Positions 9,000-16,979 of a DNA stretch of 64,000 bases are shown in pieces. Origin of the DNA: Mucilaginibacter dorajii (GTDB lineage Bacteria > Bacteroidota > Bacteroidia > Sphingobacteriales > Sphingobacteriaceae); contig NZ_JANTYS010000029.1 of the NCBI RefSeq assembly GCF_024808255.1, positions 16,357 to 80,356 on the forward strand. Direction: 5' to 3'. The stretch's first letter is position 1; each line of letters begins with the position of its first letter. The position numbers were made by a program, and so were the translations under genes. The notes under the pieces were generated by a model. The model was not told the DNA's origin and made no database searches. It worked only from the letters and a program-made list of their open reading frames with translations.

Positions 9000-9749
9000 T
9001 TAAACAATTTTGAGATTCACTTTATAGGTTGGATTTTCTGGCAATGGAAGTTCGGTGCGTTTTTTCATTACCCTGCCTGGTATACCCGCTACAATTGAAT
9101 TTGGAGCCACTGTTTTTGTAACAATACTACCTGCGGCAATCACACTTCCTTCGCCAATAGTTACACCGGCCAATATGGTAACCCCCGCGCCTATCCAACA
9201 ATTGTTTTTAATACAGACACCATTGCGAATCACTCCCTGGTCTTTAATATTTACATTCAAATCCGAGAACTGGTGATTTTCAGAGAATATTTTAACTCCC
9301 GGGCCAATTATTACGTTATCGCCAATTTCTATTCCTCCTTGTCCGCCTAAATAAGTACCCGCATTGATGCCGCTGTTATTACCTATAATAATTCCTTTTC
9401 CTTTTTGTGATATTACACCTGTGCAAATTAAAGTGCAATTACGTGCTATTGATACATTATCTTTTACCATAATGCCGTTTAATGACAGCGCATTTATATA
9501 GGTATTATCTTCAATAATTAGATTACAACCAGCAGTAAATTGGTAAGCATGATCAATAACAACACGGGAACCAATAAACAAAAGCCCGTTTGTCTTTTTA
9601 AAAAAAAGCCGACTACCCGTCCCTCTTAAAATCTGCATTGTTCTGTTAAATAGAATTATAAACAACTCTCTGAGGTTGTAATTGCTTTCAAATTTATAAT
9701 CGGGCTTATTCTTAAGCTTGCGTATTACGCTTTCAATTATCACATGCAT
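9000..9749 (-). CDS. Hexapeptide-repeat acyltransferase
   Basis: Second beta-helix acyltransferase of the block, 249 residues. An unusual ~60-residue N-terminal part precedes many hexapeptide coils (IEDNTYINALSLNGIMVKDN; IIIGNNSGINAGTYLGGQGG), the catalytic-type His in SENHQFSD and the C-terminal WIGAGVTILAGVTIGEGSVI coil. It overlaps the upstream glycosyltransferase by 17 bases (start 9749, stop of the previous gene at 9733), showing tight coupling. Likely O-acetylates the repeat unit. Confidence 0.83.
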   Translation of the reverse strand: MHVIIESVIRKLKNKPDYKFESNYNLRELFIILFNRTMQILRGTGSRLFFKKTNGLLFIGSRVVIDHAYQFTAGCNLIIEDNTYINALSLNGIMVKDNVSIARNCTLICTGVISQKGKGIIIGNNSGINAGTYLGGQGGIEIGDNVIIGPGVKIFSENHQFSDLNVNIKDQGVIRNGVCIKNNCWIGAGVTILAGVTIGEGSVIAAGSIVTKTVAPNSIVAGIPGRVMKKRTELPLPENPTYKVNLKIV

Positions 9750-10872
9750 CGCTTATAAGTTTAAGTATTCCGTTTGCTGATTTGAGCCAGGTAAATTCAC
9801 CTGCACGTTTAACCCCGGCTATTACCTTCTCTTTATATAAATCAATATCATTCAATAAATCATTGACTTTATTGGCTATATCTGCTGTATCATCCGGGTT
9901 GATATAAGTAGCTGCGTTTCCACATATTTCGGGCATTGCGGTTCTGTTTGATACTATCACAGGCACCCCACATTGCATGGCTTCCAGTGGTGGTAATCCA
10001 AATCCCTCGGCATATGAAGGAAAACAAAATACAGTTGCATTGGCGTAAATAACATATAGATCTTCCTCGGGTACATGTCCGGTAAAAACCACTCGATTAC
10101 GCAAACCTTCTGTATGAATTTGTATTTTTAAGGCCTCTGCCGTATTACCTTGCTCTCCTACTATTACTAATTTTATAATTTTATCATCGAGCAATTTTAT
10201 TGCGCTTACCAATTTTGAAATATTTTTCCTGATGTTTACCCTGCCAACGCAAAGCAGGTATTTGGGAGGCAAATGGTGTTTAATAACAACGGCCTTAACC
10301 CTCGCTGCCGAATAATTAGATAGCTTTTTAAAATTATTATTAACACCATGATATATAACCGAAACCTTATTTTCACTACCAACTTTGTTTTGTATTAACC
10401 TATCTTTTTCGGTATTTGAAATGGTGATGATCAAATCTGATTTAGCTGCAAGGCCTTTCATCTTCCTGAAATAAAAAAGTTCGGCCCCGGAATAATATTG
10501 CGGGTGATCCAGGAATAAAACATCGTGTATATAAACCACCTTGAACAGGCTTTTCGGCCATATACTGTTAAAATTCTGAAATAACATGGCGTCTAATCTG
10601 TATCTGCCCGCATATATCGGAATAAGCAACACGTTATTCAGCAAATTGGGGATAGCAGGTAAAAAAATAAGCTTAATATTATTGGGAAACTGTCCAACTG
10701 CTTGTTTCTTAAAATTGCTTGTTATAAAAAGGTAAAGCTCAATATGTGGGTGATTACCGGCTATCATTTCATCAACCAGATTTTTTACCACCATATTACC
10801 ACTTGGCGGCCCTTTAAAATACCATTTGGCATCTATTCCCAGTTTTATTTTATAAACACCTTCAACTTTCAT
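9733..10872 (-). CDS. GT4 glycosyltransferase
   Basis: GT-B glycosyltransferase of about 379 residues. The C-terminal donor domain is clear: GRVNIRKNISKLVSAI, VIVGEQGN, VVFTGHVPEEDL, and FPSYAEGFGLPPLEAMQCGVPV with the E-x7-E motif. The ATG at 10872 (MKVEGVYK) is preferred to a TTG two codons earlier. It starts just before the preceding gene ends (stop at 10875), typical of an operon. The KNIS and EGFGLP motifs match mannosyl- and related transferases; donor not determined. Confidence 0.88.
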   Translation of the reverse strand: MKVEGVYKIKLGIDAKWYFKGPPSGNMVVKNLVDEMIAGNHPHIELYLFITSNFKKQAVGQFPNNIKLIFLPAIPNLLNNVLLIPIYAGRYRLDAMLFQNFNSIWPKSLFKVVYIHDVLFLDHPQYYSGAELFYFRKMKGLAAKSDLIITISNTEKDRLIQNKVGSENKVSVIYHGVNNNFKKLSNYSAARVKAVVIKHHLPPKYLLCVGRVNIRKNISKLVSAIKLLDDKIIKLVIVGEQGNTAEALKIQIHTEGLRNRVVFTGHVPEEDLYVIYANATVFCFPSYAEGFGLPPLEAMQCGVPVIVSNRTAMPEICGNAATYINPDDTADIANKVNDLLNDIDLYKEKVIAGVKRAGEFTWLKSANGILKLISDACDN

Positions 10873-10874
10873 AA

Positions 10875-12176
10875 TCAAGAAGTTAATGATGAATAAATTA
10901 AGGGTGCGGCTTTGCGTTCAGCATATTTACCAATAGCCTTATTGTACATATTGTTAAGTGTGGCAAGCCGGGTATTCCAGTCATGCTCCCTGGCGCATTG
11001 TATGGTTGTTTGAGCTAAGTCGATTAAAACAGACGGATTACTTAATACGGAGACTAATGCAGCCCTCATTTTGTCGATCATTACCGGATAGTCATCATTC
11101 TTGATTTTAATGCCGCTTTTGCCGCAAATAACATCCCCCATCCCGCAATGGTCAATAGTTAAAGTAGGTACCCCACAGGTTAATGCTTCAAATATTACTG
11201 CAGGGTTATCTTCGGCAATGCTGGTGATAATATGAAGATGCGATGCCGACATGATGCCAATAGCTTCGCTACGCTGTATATGGCCATGCCATGTTATCTT
11301 ATCTTTCAAATTCAGCGCAGCTGCCTTTTCCTTCAATTTTTGCTCAAGCGGTCCGCTCCCTAAAATGTGAAGTATCCAATTGTTATGGCCCACGCCAGAC
11401 AATATCTCCAGGCACATATCCAAATTCTTCCGTTCAATAAGATTGCCACACCATACCAGTTGTACGCATTGATCTATCCGGTTGAATTTTGATTCATCAA
11501 GAATGGGCGCACTGATGATGCCTTGTTCTGACAAATAATAACTTTCAACCCCAAACTTTTCCCAAATAGTATGTTGCCCCGCCGATGTAGCCGCTATACA
11601 CACATCAGCTTGTTCAAAAGCGTGTGCTATCCTGCCCGAATAATTGAGTTGTAAATGATTAATATAATTTTTTAACGCAAATTTAAATTTAGTAAAACGG
11701 GGTTTGTTTACCAGCAGGCGGGTATCAATTTTATTCATCCCCCCTATCGGCCCCCACACTAATGGTTTTTGAAGCTTCCATAAAAACCCCGGCTCCCTAA
11801 ATCCAATCGGGCCCAACTGATGTATTACATCTATCTCAACTGTTCTACAAATTTCCCGCGCTGCCTTCAAGGCGCTTTTCTGCCATAAATAGTACGCAAA
11901 ATAAAAGAACCAGCCCCAACCGATTTTATCAAGCAGCGTAATGCATTTAGCCAGCCAACCTGGCTCAACCTCCACAAAGTGAACCGATTTTAAGGGCGTA
12001 TGCTCAATAAACGCATGCATTGTTTGAGTATCGCCCATATAGCTATCACTCATGCCATATAATACCCATAATTCATGTTGCGTAGCAAGGTTCATTACAG
12101 TATTCCAGGCGGCCCCATATTCAGACCCTTTCACCGGAGATATTGCATATGCTGATATCAGGATTCGTTTTTTCAT
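10875..12176 (-). CDS. GT4 glycosyltransferase
   Basis: Large GT-B enzyme, 433 residues. N-terminal acceptor domain begins MKKRILISAYAISPVKGSEYG, a pattern seen in GT4 enzymes of exopolysaccharide loci; the middle has GPIGGMNKID, and the donor domain has WCGNLIERKNLDMCLEIL, LHILGSGPLEQKL, ITWHGHIQR and IITSIAEDNPAVIFEALTCG. It lies five bases downstream of a GT2 gene and overlaps the next GT4. Likely adds one sugar to the lipid-linked repeat unit. Confidence 0.87.
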   Translation of the reverse strand: MKKRILISAYAISPVKGSEYGAAWNTVMNLATQHELWVLYGMSDSYMGDTQTMHAFIEHTPLKSVHFVEVEPGWLAKCITLLDKIGWGWFFYFAYYLWQKSALKAAREICRTVEIDVIHQLGPIGFREPGFLWKLQKPLVWGPIGGMNKIDTRLLVNKPRFTKFKFALKNYINHLQLNYSGRIAHAFEQADVCIAATSAGQHTIWEKFGVESYYLSEQGIISAPILDESKFNRIDQCVQLVWCGNLIERKNLDMCLEILSGVGHNNWILHILGSGPLEQKLKEKAAALNLKDKITWHGHIQRSEAIGIMSASHLHIITSIAEDNPAVIFEALTCGVPTLTIDHCGMGDVICGKSGIKIKNDDYPVMIDKMRAALVSVLSNPSVLIDLAQTTIQCAREHDWNTRLATLNNMYNKAIGKYAERKAAPLIYSSLTS

Positions 12177-12181
12177 AACAT

Positions 12182-12955
12182 TTACGAATTGGCCAGGTTT
12201 CTTAGAGGATCTTTATAAAAATATCGCCAACGCAAGCGGTTTAAGTAGTTGAACAGGTAAGAACAGTAATAATTCAACCCATTTAAATGCCTGCGCATAA
12301 CACTCAGCTCTTCGCGGTGCATTTTCACAGTATCATTACTTACCCCATCAAGCCGCATGTAAGCAACCACCTCATCAACATGCTTTATTTTAAATCCGTT
12401 ACGTTTTATGCGCAGGAACATATCAAAATCCATGGCTATTTTCAACCCGGTGTCATAACCACCAACTTGCAGATAAACCCCTTTTTTTATAAAACAAGTA
12501 GGGTGCATAATATACATCCCGAAATTGAGCCAGCTTACTTTGCTTTTTTTCTGACGCTCAATTTCATTTGCACCAACAAGCATAATATTGCCACAGCATA
12601 CATCGTCATCTTTTGATATACTGTGCATCATTACTTCGACAGCGTTGGGCGTATACCAGTCGTCTGCGTTGATCATACCTATCCAATGGCCCGTAGCCAT
12701 AGCTATGCCCTTGTTAAAACCATCGGCAATTCCTTTATCAGGCTCACTAATGTATTTAGCTAATTTCCCTTTATATTTCTCAATAACCTTTTGCGTACCA
12801 TCGGTTGATCCACCATCAATAATAATGTACTCCAGATTCTGGTAAGTTTGGCCCAACACACTCAGTATGGTAAGTTCAATAGTAGCCGCCGCGTTATAGG
12901 CAATGGTGATAATGGTTACTTTGGGTTTGTGCTTTAAGTATAATTGCTTTTCCAT
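12182..12955 (-). CDS. GT2 glycosyltransferase
   Basis: GT-A enzyme of 257 residues. Motifs: VTIITIAYNAAATIELTILS at the start, YIIIDGGSTDGT (nucleotide binding), EPDKGIADGFNKGI, and MINADDWYTP, where the DD replaces the usual DxD metal site in this WcaA/WcaE-like group. C-terminal region includes AMDFDMFLRI, the usual acceptor/base region. Lies between the polymerase and a GT4 gene with gaps of 5-8 bases, so clearly in the operon. Confidence 0.9.
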   Translation of the reverse strand: MEKQLYLKHKPKVTIITIAYNAAATIELTILSVLGQTYQNLEYIIIDGGSTDGTQKVIEKYKGKLAKYISEPDKGIADGFNKGIAMATGHWIGMINADDWYTPNAVEVMMHSISKDDDVCCGNIMLVGANEIERQKKSKVSWLNFGMYIMHPTCFIKKGVYLQVGGYDTGLKIAMDFDMFLRIKRNGFKIKHVDEVVAYMRLDGVSNDTVKMHREELSVMRRHLNGLNYYCSYLFNYLNRLRWRYFYKDPLRNLANS

Positions 12956-12963
12956 ACGCTTAC

Positions 12964-14235
12964 TTAAATAATTAAAGGTTGTTCAAATTTCATTTGTAAG
13001 GCCTCTTCACGTTCCTTTTGTTTAAATAGTAAAGAGTTAAAATTCAAATAACTATATCCCAGGGTAATCATCAGAACGCTCATTTCAACATTAAAAAAAG
13101 CAGTCACTATGTAATTGGTTAGTAACAAACAGATGATGCACCCAACAGTTAATGCGGCGAAAAATCGAATTATCGGAGGGCCGGTATTGTCGGCATATTT
13201 GCGCCAGTTAACCACAATGAGGCTTAAAAAAACAGCTGCGTAGACCATTATACCAATGATGCCGGTTTTTACCAGGATATAAAGCCAGCCGTTGTGCAGC
13301 ACCGGGATAAATTGAAAATCGGTATCCTCTCCAAGCCTTACGAAAGTTTTAAGGTCTATTAGTTTACCTAACCCACCAAAGATCCAATTTTTGGTGTCGC
13401 CTTCGGTATAACCTTTAAGCGCCATAAATGATTCGTAACCCCGATATTGCATATTAATATCCTGCTCGTTAGTGTATTGACCTATACTTACTTCGGAGAA
13501 TGAACCCATTATTTTCCCCATGAAGGTGCCGTCAGAATTAACTTTTAAAGCATCAAAAGGGATAAGTGTAAATGCAATAACCATTAAAAGTATCACCGGC
13601 GGAATCCAAAGTCGCTTTATGCGATCTGCAATCAATAACAGCAAAAAGCAAAATGTGATAATGAGATATGTACGCGAGGCAAACATATAAACCCCCATCA
13701 CATTGATAGCGGTAAGTGCATTAAACAAAAGCGGACTAAATAACCGGATATTAAATTTACGGGTAAGCAACAAACAAGCTAATGCCACCGGCGGCCCTGG
13801 GGTACCTACAATACCCATGGCATAATGCGCCGAATATGGATCTGTTAAAGCCCCAAAACCCATGTAAGATATTGAAATACCGGTTACCATAATTGACGTT
13901 ATTACCCCGGCATAAATCAATGTTTTTAAAAACTGATCGATAGTAAGGCGGCAAGCCATAACTATTCCGGCGGTTATAAACAACATTGGAATAGTAAAGT
14001 AATAGAAATCTTTGAAGATAAGGTATGTGTCATTTTCAAAACCAACCAGCAAACCCAGTAGCACCGGCACCATCAGAAATAAAAACAGCCGGGCCATTTT
14101 AATTGCCGTAATCTGCTGATCCATTGGCAGAAGAATCACCAACAAAGCAATTCCTAACGCTATTGCCTGAATGTGGAAAAACGAAGCAAGGATGAGTATT
14201 AACAGTAAAAATGAAGTAAACCTTTGCTGATTCAT
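12964..14235 (-). CDS. Wzy-like O-antigen ligase/polymerase
   Basis: Integral inner-membrane protein of 423 residues with about ten to twelve hydrophobic segments and one large loop (about residues 225-310) that contains YRGYESFMALKGY, GGLGKLIDL and LHNGWLYILVKTGIIG. The LHNGWLYILVKTG pattern is the conserved HN(x)xL element of the O-antigen ligase/Wzy fold (PF04932). Probably polymerises repeat units flipped by the Wzx-like protein in the same operon. The start at 14235 is the only good ATG before the first helix. Confidence 0.85.
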   Translation of the reverse strand: MNQQRFTSFLLLILILASFFHIQAIALGIALLVILLPMDQQITAIKMARLFLFLMVPVLLGLLVGFENDTYLIFKDFYYFTIPMLFITAGIVMACRLTIDQFLKTLIYAGVITSIMVTGISISYMGFGALTDPYSAHYAMGIVGTPGPPVALACLLLTRKFNIRLFSPLLFNALTAINVMGVYMFASRTYLIITFCFLLLLIADRIKRLWIPPVILLMVIAFTLIPFDALKVNSDGTFMGKIMGSFSEVSIGQYTNEQDINMQYRGYESFMALKGYTEGDTKNWIFGGLGKLIDLKTFVRLGEDTDFQFIPVLHNGWLYILVKTGIIGIMVYAAVFLSLIVVNWRKYADNTGPPIIRFFAALTVGCIICLLLTNYIVTAFFNVEMSVLMITLGYSYLNFNSLLFKQKEREEALQMKFEQPLII

Positions 14236-14240
14236 ATTAC

Positions 14241-14885
14241 CTATATTAAAACCGCTGAGTATTGATTTTCTTTTACAAATCTTGCGGGGTTGCCTATCCA
14301 GATCTGTTCATCGGGAATATCCTGAAACACTACGGACCCAGCCCCCACAATTGAATTTCGACCTATAGTTACGCCTTTTAAAATAGTGCTGTGGCCGCCA
14401 ATGAATGCGCCATCCTTAATAACCACAGGCCTTGATTTTACGCCGTCCAGCCGTTCAGGATAACTGTTCCTATACCTTGCATCTAACGAATGAAAATCGG
14501 TGTCGTAAATGACTGTATTGATGCCAATCTTTACATTGTTACCAATGCTTATCTTATCATGGCAAATAATGGCTACAGATGTGACACCAACATTTTCACC
14601 GATAGATAGTTCGGCACCTTCAGCAACTACAAAATAACATTGTTGCTGTCTACCCCCCATAGCATGATACTTACCGCTATTGAACCTGAAACGCCTGCCA
14701 ATGGTAAATTTCCCCCTCATGTTTATATCAAGGATAGGAATCCCAAATCCTATAAAATCATAAGAAAACTGCACGCCGTTTAAATAGAATTTCAAACAAC
14801 TGATGATCCATGAGTAAACCCGTGCCATTTTGTAGTATAAAACACGCAACGCACGATAAAACTTCCTGATCAGGTACATCATCAT
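14241..14885 (-). CDS. Hexapeptide-repeat acyltransferase
   Basis: Beta-helix acyltransferase of 214 residues. Basic N-terminus (residues 1-25), then coils such as LSIGENVGVTSVAIICHD and ISIGNNVKIGINTVIYDTD, catalytic-type His in TDFHSLD, and IGGHSTILKGVTIGRNSIVGAGSVV near the C-terminus. Three consecutive ATGs (14885, 14882, 14879) make the exact start uncertain by two codons. One base after the upstream acetyltransferase; five bases before the polymerase. Similar plan to the plus-strand acyltransferase at 7744. Confidence 0.83.
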   Translation of the reverse strand: MMMYLIRKFYRALRVLYYKMARVYSWIISCLKFYLNGVQFSYDFIGFGIPILDINMRGKFTIGRRFRFNSGKYHAMGGRQQQCYFVVAEGAELSIGENVGVTSVAIICHDKISIGNNVKIGINTVIYDTDFHSLDARYRNSYPERLDGVKSRPVVIKDGAFIGGHSTILKGVTIGRNSIVGAGSVVFQDIPDEQIWIGNPARFVKENQYSAVLI

Positions 14886-14886
14886 A

Positions 14887-15582
14887 TTATACGGTTGCTA
14901 AGGTTGGTTCAACAAAATTTTCTATATTCCAGAATTTCGAAATATTTGCTTCAATCCACTCTTCACTTTTATTCCACCATTCGGTGCGCTGCAGATATTT
15001 GATCTGCTCGTCGTCAAAGCGTTTTTTTATAAACCTGGCAGGATTGCCGCCCACTATTTCATACGGGCCAACATCATGTACCACTAATGAATTGGCTGCT
15101 ATAATAGCCCCGTTGCCGATAACTACGCCATCAATAATAATTGAATTTGCCCCTACCCAAACATCATTACCAATAGTTACAGGTTGATTGTTATTGAATT
15201 TTGATTCGGTACAATAATTTTTTATAAGGTTGGCCTGATTGTTAAACGTTACGGGATGCGTGCTAACGAAAACGGAGGTGGGATGCTTACCCGGCGCTAT
15301 TTTTACATTTGGGCCAACCGAACAATACCGTCCCATTTTAGTATTTAACACGTAGCTGAAGCTGTTAATGTAGGAGAAATCACCTAACGTACAGTTAGTA
15401 ACAATGCATTGAGTTCCCAAGGTATTGTATCTACCAAAAGTGGTATTGCTAACTTTGCTTAAATAACCTATGCGCAGGTGATTACCCCAATACTTTAACT
15501 GGTAAATGGTTTTGCACTTTAGCCATTTTAAATACTCACCCATTGGGTTTGTGATGAATGAACTGTCGATATAAGCTTTCAT
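14887..15582 (-). CDS. CatB/XAT-like O-acetyltransferase
   Basis: Xenobiotic-type beta-helix acetyltransferase of 231 residues, recognised by LGDFSYINSFSYVL, GRYCSVGPNVKIAPGKHPT and STHPVTF, where the His is the expected catalytic residue. Further coils VTIGNDVWVGANSIIIDGVV and NGAIIAANSLVV. In polysaccharide loci these enzymes O-acetylate sugars; the antibiotic-acetylating members look alike, but context argues for EPS modification. Start 25 bases after the flippase stop. Confidence 0.85.
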   Translation of the reverse strand: MKAYIDSSFITNPMGEYLKWLKCKTIYQLKYWGNHLRIGYLSKVSNTTFGRYNTLGTQCIVTNCTLGDFSYINSFSYVLNTKMGRYCSVGPNVKIAPGKHPTSVFVSTHPVTFNNQANLIKNYCTESKFNNNQPVTIGNDVWVGANSIIIDGVVIGNGAIIAANSLVVHDVGPYEIVGGNPARFIKKRFDDEQIKYLQRTEWWNKSEEWIEANISKFWNIENFVEPTLATV

Positions 15583-15606
15583 AAACGGTCAGGTTTTATG
15601 TTTCAA

Positions 15607-16968
15607 TCACGCGTTAAAAATTCCCGAGGCTGTTTTATTGATTATTTTATTGGTTTGGATATAAAAAACAGTGCTCATTAATATAAATAAAATGGTATTG
15701 GCCATGGTTACCCCGGCTAAACCAAACCACCTGCCCAATATTATAGCTAACGGGATATTAACTACTGCGCTTATAGTAACCAGGTAAAGCTGTAACTTAA
15801 TTTTGCCTGTGCCATTTAAAAGATAAACATGTATTGTTTGCCATATAGAAACAATGGTATAAATACACATACTTATAGAAAGGCTCAAGGGCACAGACAA
15901 GGCCTTACCTAACCATAGCGTATACAACCAAGGCGATACCACCAACAATAGTACCGTGCACAGGCTCAATACAAGCCATATCTTTTTGATGCTGGTTAAG
16001 GTATTTTTTATCCATTGATGATCGCCTTTAGTATAAGCTTCGGTAAATGCGCTCCAGAATGGCGTAATTACAATAAGGAAAAACATTAATATTACCGAAA
16101 ATAGCTTATATGCCGCATTGAAGGTTGTTACCTTGGCCGGCCCAAACAATTGGGTAATAACGATATTGTCTGTTTCGTAGAGTACTAAAGCCCCTATCTG
16201 AATAATAAAAAAAGCACTTCCAGTAAACAGCAAGCTTTTAGCATACTTGAAGTTTAATGAACTTATACGCGGCGCAATATGATTGTAATTACCCTTATAA
16301 AACCATATACTGCCTGCTATGAGCGCCAACAAAGGCAAACCGGCCATAATTATTACCAGGTCTGTTAACGAACCTGTTTTAAGTTTCATTAAAACAACTA
16401 TTGATACTAAGGTTATTACCTGACCCACAAGGTTTATAACCGCAGCTTTAGCCGGCTCATGATTGGCCGTTAAAACGGTATTTATTAACTGTACTACAAA
16501 TTGAATGCAAAAGAAACAAATGGTAAGGAACACCAAATGAGATAAATTGGGGTATGTTGACGAATGAACGTTAAATATGCGCTGCCAGTTAATAAAAGGA
16601 TTTACGATACAAAAAGCGACAAAGATTAAAAAAGCGACAATTACCAGCATCAGATAAGCTGTGCTTACATAGCTGCGTGCTTTTGAAAAATCGCCAATAG
16701 TTATGGCTTCGGCAAGCTTATTTTTAAGTCCATTTCCCATACCCAGATCAAAAAAGCCTGCCCATATAATAAACGAACTCAATGTTAACCAAATGCCGTA
16801 TTGAGTTGGGTTTACATAACTAATAGTAAGCGGCATCAACAAAAACGAAATAGCTAAGCTGCCACCTTTAAGTAATACCGATTTAAGGATATTCTTTTTA
16901 GCTTTAACAGACCGTTCATGCCCCCTGTTAATCAACTTAAATATATTAGCTTGTACTGCCTGAATCAT
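15607..16968 (-). CDS. Wzx-like polysaccharide flippase
   Basis: MATE/MOP-superfamily lipid-linked oligosaccharide translocase, 453 residues with about twelve predicted membrane helices. N-terminal helix region LLKGGSLAISFLLMPLTISY.NPTQYGIW is typical of RfbX-type flippases, and FGPAKVTTFNAAYKLFSV matches the first helix of the second half. Located directly after the Wzc gene (11 bases). Works with the polymerase, kinase and Wza lipoprotein as a Wzx/Wzy-dependent pathway. Confidence 0.87.
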   Translation of the reverse strand: MIQAVQANIFKLINRGHERSVKAKKNILKSVLLKGGSLAISFLLMPLTISYVNPTQYGIWLTLSSFIIWAGFFDLGMGNGLKNKLAEAITIGDFSKARSYVSTAYLMLVIVAFLIFVAFCIVNPFINWQRIFNVHSSTYPNLSHLVFLTICFFCIQFVVQLINTVLTANHEPAKAAVINLVGQVITLVSIVVLMKLKTGSLTDLVIIMAGLPLLALIAGSIWFYKGNYNHIAPRISSLNFKYAKSLLFTGSAFFIIQIGALVLYETDNIVITQLFGPAKVTTFNAAYKLFSVILMFFLIVITPFWSAFTEAYTKGDHQWIKNTLTSIKKIWLVLSLCTVLLLVVSPWLYTLWLGKALSVPLSLSISMCIYTIVSIWQTIHVYLLNGTGKIKLQLYLVTISAVVNIPLAIILGRWFGLAGVTMANTILFILMSTVFYIQTNKIINKTASGIFNA

Positions 16969-16979
16969 CGTTTTTTCTA

